Below are positions 61,487 to 64,000 of a DNA stretch of 64,000 nt, in pieces. The notes under the pieces are model-generated. The model was not told where the DNA came from, ran no database searches, and saw nothing but the letters and a program-made list of their open reading frames with translations. The translations under genes were made by a program, and so were the position numbers. The stretch's first letter is position 1; the number at the start of each line of letters is the position of its first letter. The DNA is from Diphasiastrum complanatum (taxonomy: Eukaryota; Streptophyta; Lycopodiopsida; Lycopodiales; Lycopodiaceae), in contig MU831565.1 of NCBI GenBank assembly GCA_029204225.1, forward strand, positions 1-64,000, in the 5' to 3' direction.

Positions 61487-62157
61487 CGTGGATCCTCAAG
61501 GTAATATAATTGCCAGCAGAAAAGGGAGGGTGGTTTTGGACCAGCTCTATTCTTTATGCCAACCCTATTTTGGCGACAAATTGTTTAGTAAATGGTCCAA
61601 ACAACCTGCCACCGATAAACGACAGGTTATTGCTACCCTTCGTGACGAATTCCAACAAGAAGAGGAATTCGAGGAGAAAGAAATTCATAAGCATATGAGC
61701 TTATGAATTAGGCATCATCGTGATATGGCACGACGAGCTTATAGGGAGGGGCAATCCAAGCCCTCCTAGTGTTCAAGAAGTAATTGGAACCGCGTAAAAG
61801 CGGATGAACGAACGCCAGATAAATACAAGATTCAGAAAGATGTTGCGGCCGCTAGGATGCATGGGATAGGCAATCCTAGGTTGGGCTCGAGCAAAATCAT
61901 GGGATTGCAAGCAAGCATGGTATGTGAACCTACACTACTCTTATAATTTATCTTTGATTTCATATGCCTTTATTTTTTAATATGCATTATGACTAGCTGC
62001 TCCAACGTAGCCCTAAATTAAATTTCAACTTAAATTGAATGCATGGACAGTTGGCAGACTATGGACGTCTGCCAACTAAGGAGTACGAATTTGCCTTCAG
62101 GGAATCATACGACACATTAGTCGACAAACTAAAGAGCAAGGGTCATCCTCCAATGTA
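61487..62157 (+). pseudogene. transposase-like ORF of uncertain family
   Basis: The frame 61401-61706 from about 61487 reads DVDPQGNIIASRKGRVVLDQ, LFSKWSKQPATDKRQVIATL and a Glu-rich tail. After a stop come RRAYREGQSKPS, ADERTPDKYKIQKDVAAARM and, after what may be an intron (about 61920-62050), LADYGRLPTKEYEFAFRES to 62157. The pattern of basic, Trp-containing helices followed by a conserved tail recalls the second ORF of plant En/Spm elements (Ptta/Transposase_24 type). This assignment is tentative. Confidence 0.4.
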
Positions 62158-63154
62158 ATTACTAGTTTTTGTATTCATTCTAATGTGGTTTGTATTCCGA
62201 CGTCAATTTTATTTAATTTAATATGATCAGGCATTAAATATTAATGTAGTTTGTTTGCTTAATTCTTTGTGACTCAGGAGCTTTGTAAAATACTTGGCAT
62301 CATAACTGGTGCCCTTGCCATAGATTGTCTCTCCGAGATTAGGAAAGCCAATGCTCTGTATATGCTCAGAAGAGAGGTTGATGATTGTGTAACTGCCACT
62401 TTTAGATGTAAGCTTAAAGGTCTGGAATTCATCTGAATAGGTTGAGTAGGTCGCTCGGATCAGGCTCTCGCTTTACTGGTCATGGAAGTGAAGACAAGGT
62501 TTGTGAGGATATCCTTGGCCAGGATCAGCTGCTCGGCATAATTCTTGATACAAATCATAAAAATGTCCCCTGAATAAGGCCTAGGGGGTTTACGGTAATG
62601 CAGAGAGAGCGATGAGTCATGGGTGGCCATAGTAGCAGTGATTTTAGATTGCTTTGGCAAGTTTGAAAATTCTGGAAAATTTTGACATGAACTCAAGAGT
62701 AGAAATCTAAAATGAATTCGTGGAGAGAAGGGTGGAGGTCTATATATAGACTTTTTTGGTCAGGAATTCGCAACTCCACCCACAAATATTCCTCAGTGTC
62801 CACGATTTTGTATTGATGGTCGCGAATTTCGAGGTAGTATTCTAAGGGTCGACAAATTTTTGTAAGTGATTTTTTGTATCTCAAAATAGAAAAAATATCT
62901 GACAGTACAAAAATGTGACTAATCAGAATTCGCGGAGGTGACAAGAAAATCGTAGGAATGTTTCTAAGCTTCAGCAAATTGTCTGCAAATTTTTGAAGTT
63001 AGTATCTGATGCAAAAAACTAAATTTTTCTATTTTTGAAAAGTTTGTCTCTGAGACAGAATTCATGGAGGCTAAAAATGAATCGTGCACTGTAAAAAGGG
63101 GTCAGACGAATACTATCTGAGATGGTGAGACAAATCTTCTGAAAATAATGACTT
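62158..63154. other. no gene seen
   Basis: Two minus-strand ORFs (62460-62696, 62693-62977) have no recognised domain, and their composition follows the AT-rich background. I leave them unannotated. Confidence 0.4.
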
Positions 63155-64000
63155 TTGTGGTTTTCTCAGAGAAAGACTATTTGTATGCCTGATCTGACAG
63201 TATCTTGTCCTTATCAGCCTTTAAGAATGCTCATACCGAGTCTACCAGATATGACATTCGACAAAGCAGTCAGTCTTGTCACTGATGAGAGACTGATGAG
63301 AGACGAAGGAGAGAAAAGCAGTGATCAAGAAAAGGCTCTTTTCACAAAAGGAAAGAACAAGAACAAGAACAAGCCAACATTCGAGAAGACGAAGTCCTTG
63401 AATCAACATTCTTCTTTCTGCGATCACTGCCACAAACTAGGCCATATGACCAACAAATGATGGTTCAATCCAGCAATACCTTGCATGCATTGCAAGAAGA
63501 AGGGGCATTCTGCATACGATTGCAGATTCAACCCAAAAAGAAAGAACAAAACTGAGAAAGCTAACGTTGTAGAGTCATCCAAGGATGTTGATAGAGGTGA
63601 CGAAGCCTTCACGATACTCGATGAAGCTTCAACTAGCTACACTGAACACGACTATGATGTAGTCATTGATTCAAGAGAAACATCACACATCAACCTACAA
63701 CAAGAAGATCTTGATCGACTTCAAAGAGCTCAAAAACAACAGAGCAGTGATTCTAGGTGATGGGAGTAGACACGATGTAAAAGGCATCGACACTCTATAA
63801 CTGCAAACACTGTCAGACCAAGTAGAGCTTCCAAGAGCACTCTACGTGCCCTCACTTAGATTAGATCTGTTATCAGTCTCCAAGATGGCAGATTTTGGCA
63901 TTTGAGTTTTGTTTGACGGCAACACATGCCATATGATCAAGAAAACGACAACCAAGCTGCTGACGGTAGGATGCAGAGAAGGAAACCTCTACCAAGCCAA
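63155..64000 (+). pseudogene. Ty1-copia gag end and protease, running off the window
   Basis: Frame 63155-63460: SLPDMTFDKAVSLVTDERLM, a Lys/Asn-rich linker and a broken zinc knuckle CDHCHKLGHMTNK-stop. Frame 63485-63760: a complete knuckle CMHCKKKGHSAYDC and a protease remnant VVIDSRETSHI, where the catalytic motif DSGA is changed to DSRE. Later frames give LPRALYVPSLRLDLLSVSKM and VLFDGNTCHMIKK, the protease C-terminal side. It belongs to a copia lineage different from those at 14-38 kb because it has two CCHC units. Confidence 0.75.

Noticed and set aside
62460-62977. Two adjacent minus-strand ORFs
   Set aside because: No recognisable motif, AT-driven composition, no neighbours that support them.

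Overview
The window is nuclear DNA of a land plant with a large, transposon-rich genome. The basis is a plant-type lipase gene with GT-AG introns (one of 5.3 kb), a PDR-type ABCG transporter remnant, many Ty1-copia elements primed by the plant TGGTATCAGAGC-type site, Ty3-gypsy and CACTA (TNP2) transposases, a plant 25S rDNA fragment, and very long AG/CT, TA and GT microsatellites. The sequence alone does not fix the species. Intron size and repeat load would fit a fern, lycophyte or gymnosperm, but this is inference. There are no operons, bacterial features or CRISPR arrays, and I saw no tRNA gene.

Layout. 1-8526 (+): the 3' seven exons of an alpha/beta-hydrolase lipase gene. Its third intron carries an antisense copia remnant and odd palindromic DNA; its fifth carries a TA repeat. 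8527-13126: no gene seen. 13127-22730: a nested block in which a copia LTR plus gag runs into a CACTA TNP2 transposase piece, then a young 6.1-kb copia element on the minus strand, then a second TNP2 piece. 23000-26820: gag-like and transposon-derived ORFs. 27961-33323: an unrecognised reading frame split by a copia element (28339-32015) that has matching LTRs and a 5-bp target duplication. 33324-39038: a 5'-truncated copia element and a further copia integrase fragment. 39051-43176: no gene seen. 43177-44060 (-): decayed ABCG/PDR transporter end. 45437-46570 (+): an intact ORF of 377 codons of unknown function, the second candidate host gene. 47555-53977: two gypsy pieces, the second carrying a small inverted-repeat (MITE-like) insertion and a 1.0-kb piece of rDNA inserted exactly between two integrase codons. 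54720-56415+: an unrecognised ORF fused to an antisense copia gag and LTR. 58602-59484: long AG arrays with related spacers. 60173-62150: a second TNP2 copy (-) abutting an unknown transposon-like ORF (+). 63155-64000: a copia gag/protease piece running off the end.

Only the lipase gene and perhaps the 377-codon ORF look like functional host genes. The rest is layered transposon insertion and decay, including CpG-to-TpG/CpA changes that hit catalytic or conserved codons. The least explained observations are the interrupted unknown reading frame, the precise rDNA insertion, and a perfect CACACGTGTG palindrome found at least eight times, always in copia LTRs or leaders.
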